Of a stretch of DNA of 64,000 bases, positions 61,942 through 64,000 are shown in pieces (the stretch's first letter is position 1; the number at the start of each line of letters is the position of its first letter). The position numbers were made by a program, and so were the translations under genes. Below the pieces are notes generated by a model. That model did no database searches. It was not told the origin of the DNA and saw only the letters and a list, made by a program, of their open reading frames with translations. This stretch comes from a virus, in IMG/VR virus record IMGVR_UViG_3300032334_001433, positions 1-64,000 of that record. One strand, 5' to 3'.

Positions 61942-63238
61942 TTCGCTTGCAGCAGACAATTCTCGTCTGGCTAAAGAAGCAATTCTAACTTGGAACAAGG
62001 ATAATAAAGATCTTCAACGAGCAATTAAACTTGCGCTTGATCCTTTGATTAGTTTTTACATTCGCAAGATTCCATCCTATACTGCAAAAGGCAAAAAAAC
62101 TTTGTCTTGGGCAATGGATCAAATTGAGAATGAACTGGCTACTCGTAATGTTACTGGCCATGCCGGTATTGACCTATTGACTAATGTATTGGAATCATTA
62201 AATGAAGCAAACGCCAGCGTTATTGAAAAAATCATCAAGAAAGATCTTCGATGCGGAGTATCTGAGGCAACAGCAAATAAAATCTGGCCAAAGCTTGTCT
62301 CAACCTATCCGGTTATGTTGGCTTCTGGATTCGAGCAAAAACTTGTCGACAAAATTAAATTCCCTGCGTACTGTCAGTTAAAATTGGATGGTATGCGTTT
62401 TAACGCAATTGTGCGTAACGGCACAGTAGAATATAGGAGCCGAAATGGCCGAGAACTTTCTATTCCGAGTAAGTTGTTTAGTGACGCAATACTCAAACTT
62501 GCTAGTTATTATGGTTCCGATTATGTGTTTGATGGCGAACTACTTGTTGTAGATTCTGCAGGTAAACCGTTAGATCGTAAAACAGGCAACGGTATTCTTA
62601 GCAAAGCTGTTAAGGGTACTATGTCTGATAAAGAAGCGACAATGGTTCGTGTAACATTATGGGATGCAATTCCTTTTACTGCCTTTCAAATAGGCAAATA
62701 TACTACACCGTATAACGATCGCTTTATGGAATTGATACAAAATATTGATTTCCTTAAAGGTGCATCTGCAATAGGACATCTTGTAGATATTGTGTGGACT
62801 AAGGAAGTTAATAATCAGTATGATGCACAAAAGATTTTTGAGAAGTTTCTTGCTGAAGGTCAAGAAGGAACTATCCTAAAATCCAAGACAAATATCTGGG
62901 AAGACAAACGTTCTAAAGAACAGATCAAGTTTAAAGGCGAACTCGATTGCGATCTTAAAGTTGTTGATTGGGTTGAAGGTACAGGTAAAAATGTAGGTCG
63001 TCTCGGAGCACTTGTATGTGAATCCGAAGATGGCAAAATTCAAGTGAATGTTGGATCAGGATTTACTGATGATGAGCGAGATTCAATTGGTAAAGATGTT
63101 ATTGGTAAAATTGTGTCAGTAAAATATAATGCTCGTATTAAGGATCGTGGCGATAATGTTGAACGATTGTTCTTGCCAATTTTTATTGAGCTTCGTTTAG
63201 ATAAAACAAAAGCAGATATGGAAAATAAAATCAAATGA
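61916..63238 (+). CDS. ATP-dependent DNA ligase
   Basis: 440 residues from the ATG at 61916, chosen because SNIFDSLAADNSRLAKEAIL matches the start of T4 ligase; a longer frame begins at 61871 but overlaps the small gene upstream. The adenylated Lys is K156 in CQLKLDGMRFNAIV. Other nucleotidyltransferase motifs are YRSRNGRE, FDGELLVV, GQEGTILKSK and EQIKFKGELDCDLKVVDW, and an OB-fold follows to the end. It seals nicks after primer removal. Slightly shorter than T4 gp30 (487). Confidence 0.92.
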   Translation: MTTISNIFDSLAADNSRLAKEAILTWNKDNKDLQRAIKLALDPLISFYIRKIPSYTAKGKKTLSWAMDQIENELATRNVTGHAGIDLLTNVLESLNEANASVIEKIIKKDLRCGVSEATANKIWPKLVSTYPVMLASGFEQKLVDKIKFPAYCQLKLDGMRFNAIVRNGTVEYRSRNGRELSIPSKLFSDAILKLASYYGSDYVFDGELLVVDSAGKPLDRKTGNGILSKAVKGTMSDKEATMVRVTLWDAIPFTAFQIGKYTTPYNDRFMELIQNIDFLKGASAIGHLVDIVWTKEVNNQYDAQKIFEKFLAEGQEGTILKSKTNIWEDKRSKEQIKFKGELDCDLKVVDWVEGTGKNVGRLGALVCESEDGKIQVNVGSGFTDDERDSIGKDVIGKIVSVKYNARIKDRGDNVERLFLPIFIELRLDKTKADMENKIK

Positions 63239-63405
63239 AAAAATGGTCTGTTAAAATAGAAGAAGATCCTGAAACAGGAGAAGCTATACTAAACTTTCCT
63301 TTTGATTTTTTAGAAGAAACAGGTTGGAAAGAAGGCGATACTCTTATATGGGAAGATCTTAAAGATGGCACTTGGGCTTTAAGTAAAAAAGGTGATAAAA
63401 ATTAA
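63235..63405 (+). CDS. Small AbrB/MazE-like phage protein
   Basis: 56 residues, MKKWSVKIEEDPETGEAILN then FPFDFLEETGWKEGDTLIWE and DLKDGTWALSKKGDKN. The pattern (W-x-V-x-x-E-E-D ... L-x-F-P-x-D-x-L-E-E-x-G-W-K-E-G-D-x-L-x-W-x-x-x-x-D-G-(S/T)-W-x-L) is a very common tiny phage protein, shaped like an AbrB/MazE swapped-hairpin half. DNA binding is possible. It overlaps the ligase stop by four bases and the next start by 14. Confidence 0.75.
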   Translation: MKKWSVKIEEDPETGEAILNFPFDFLEETGWKEGDTLIWEDLKDGTWALSKKGDKN

Positions 63406-63949
63406 TATCTTTTATCTACATAATGACACTATTGAATGTGCAAAACTACATACCGACAAGCATGTCGTAAAAATGATTCTTGAATATGCCCAGCTTCTTT
63501 CTACTGCCCATCGTTTTCTCGATGGTATTCTTTATGTGGGTCGTTCAGCATCTGGACGAAAGAAAACTTCATATATTCTTATGGATCAGCGTGATTCTGT
63601 TCTTTATGCTTCTACTCATATCAATCATCCTTCAGCTATTTGGGTAAGAAAGTCAAAAGAAAATTATATTTGGCTATCTAATATGTTAGTTGCACTATGT
63701 GGGGAATATACATATAGATATGGGAAGACACATAAAGTAGAACGAGACGGACTTTGCTTTGTTTTGCTGAAAAATATTCCAAAAAATATTGGTAATCAGG
63801 GCTGGTCAGAACCTACTCCTGCAATGCCTGATACATATAAAGTGGATGCAAATTCCATTAAATCATATATAAATTATTACGTAGGTGCAAAGCAACATCT
63901 TGCATCATGGAAAAAACGAGAAAAACCTGATTGGTACATTTATGCCTAG
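63392..63949 (+). CDS. Conserved phage protein with N-terminal His/Asp motif
   Basis: 185 residues from a GTG start (MIKINIFYLHNDTIECAKLH). The motif LHTDKHVVKMILEYAQLLST then AHRFLDG, followed by YASTHINHPSAIWVRKSKEN and the Trp/Tyr-rich IGNQGWSEPTPAMPDTYKVD, is strongly conserved in T4-like and many other phages. The conserved Asp, Lys and His (DKHVVKM ... AH ... HPS) look catalytic, but the reaction is unknown. Some databases name it after pyrimidine-dimer glycosylase, which I cannot support from the sequence. Confidence 0.78.
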   Translation: MIKINIFYLHNDTIECAKLHTDKHVVKMILEYAQLLSTAHRFLDGILYVGRSASGRKKTSYILMDQRDSVLYASTHINHPSAIWVRKSKENYIWLSNMLVALCGEYTYRYGKTHKVERDGLCFVLLKNIPKNIGNQGWSEPTPAMPDTYKVDANSIKSYINYYVGAKQHLASWKKREKPDWYIYA

Positions 63950-64000
63950 TTATACTTTAAAATGTTTAGATTGTGAAACTGTTTTTGATGTTTTATGTTC
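63942..64000 (+). CDS. Zinc-ribbon protein, N-terminal part (cut by window end)
   Basis: Only 19 codons are visible: MPSYTLKCLDCETVFDVLC. The start (ATG at 63942) overlaps the end of the upstream gene. M-P-x-Y-x-L-x-C-x-x-C-x-x-x-F-(E/D) is the opening of FmdB-type zinc ribbons, which occur in phages and bacteria. The remaining Cys pair would lie beyond the window. Confidence 0.6.
   Translation, partial: MPSYTLKCLDCETVFDVLC

Noticed and set aside
63392-63949. Pyrimidine-dimer DNA glycosylase (DenV)
   Set aside because: The sequence does not show the N-terminal T-R-I-N-L start or the layout of T4 DenV. The conserved D-K-H and A-H motifs define another, uncharacterised family.

Overview
The window is a segment of a large, A+T-rich tailed-phage genome of T4-like (myovirus) character. 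The case rests on a T4 gp61-type primase, a T4-type 5'-3' exonuclease (RNase H), an ATP-dependent ligase, a DsbA-like late-transcription protein, exact T4-type late promoters (TATAAATA) at three gene boundaries, and a phage nucleotide-metabolism set (NrdA/NrdB, thioredoxin, ThyX, MazG-like, dCMP deaminase, 5'-nucleotidase-like). No terminase, capsid or host gene is visible. Strong sigma70-type promoters, a perfect DnaA box and a predicted outer-membrane lipoprotein point to a Gram-negative, probably proteobacterial, host.

Layout. (1) 1-20.6 kb: a co-directional array of about 17 paralogous virion or adhesin-like genes. Most encode a glycine-rich domain behind a short conserved N-terminal tag; two encode three or five LamG/ConA-like lectin domains behind the same tag. 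(2) 20.6-31.5 kb: a 2,099-residue repeat fibre gene, two further glycine-rich proteins, a small fibre-module protein and small structural or membrane genes, with late promoters at 20620 and 27774. (3) 31.5-39.2 kb: replication and dNTP synthesis genes. (4) 39.2-42.2 kb: an endonuclease-like gene, a glutamine-amidotransferase-like gene and two more lectin-like genes, closed by a terminator. (5) 42.2-46.6 kb: a leftward operon of about 16 small early-type genes. (6) 46.6-56.9 kb: short rightward early operons, each fired by a near-identical TTGAC(A/G)-17-TATAAT promoter. Several of these promoters are fused to an upstream stem-loop, and the cassettes resemble the PeSL elements of T4-type phages. 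(7) 57-64 kb: the exonuclease, DsbA-like protein, cupin and ligase cluster, ending in a gene cut by the window edge.

The early cassettes would drive host-takeover genes. The middle block would supply dNTPs, primers and ligation. DsbA plus TATAAATA promoters would switch on the late fibre and adhesin genes. The points most worth a second look are: the tag-sharing adhesin array, which looks like a plug-in repertoire of receptor-binding modules; the repeated and partly bidirectional promoter/stem-loop cassettes, three of which should yield leaderless mRNAs; a 148-nt multibranched RNA candidate next to paired DnaA boxes with a leftward promoter at its edge; and an ArfA-like ribosome-rescue peptide candidate.
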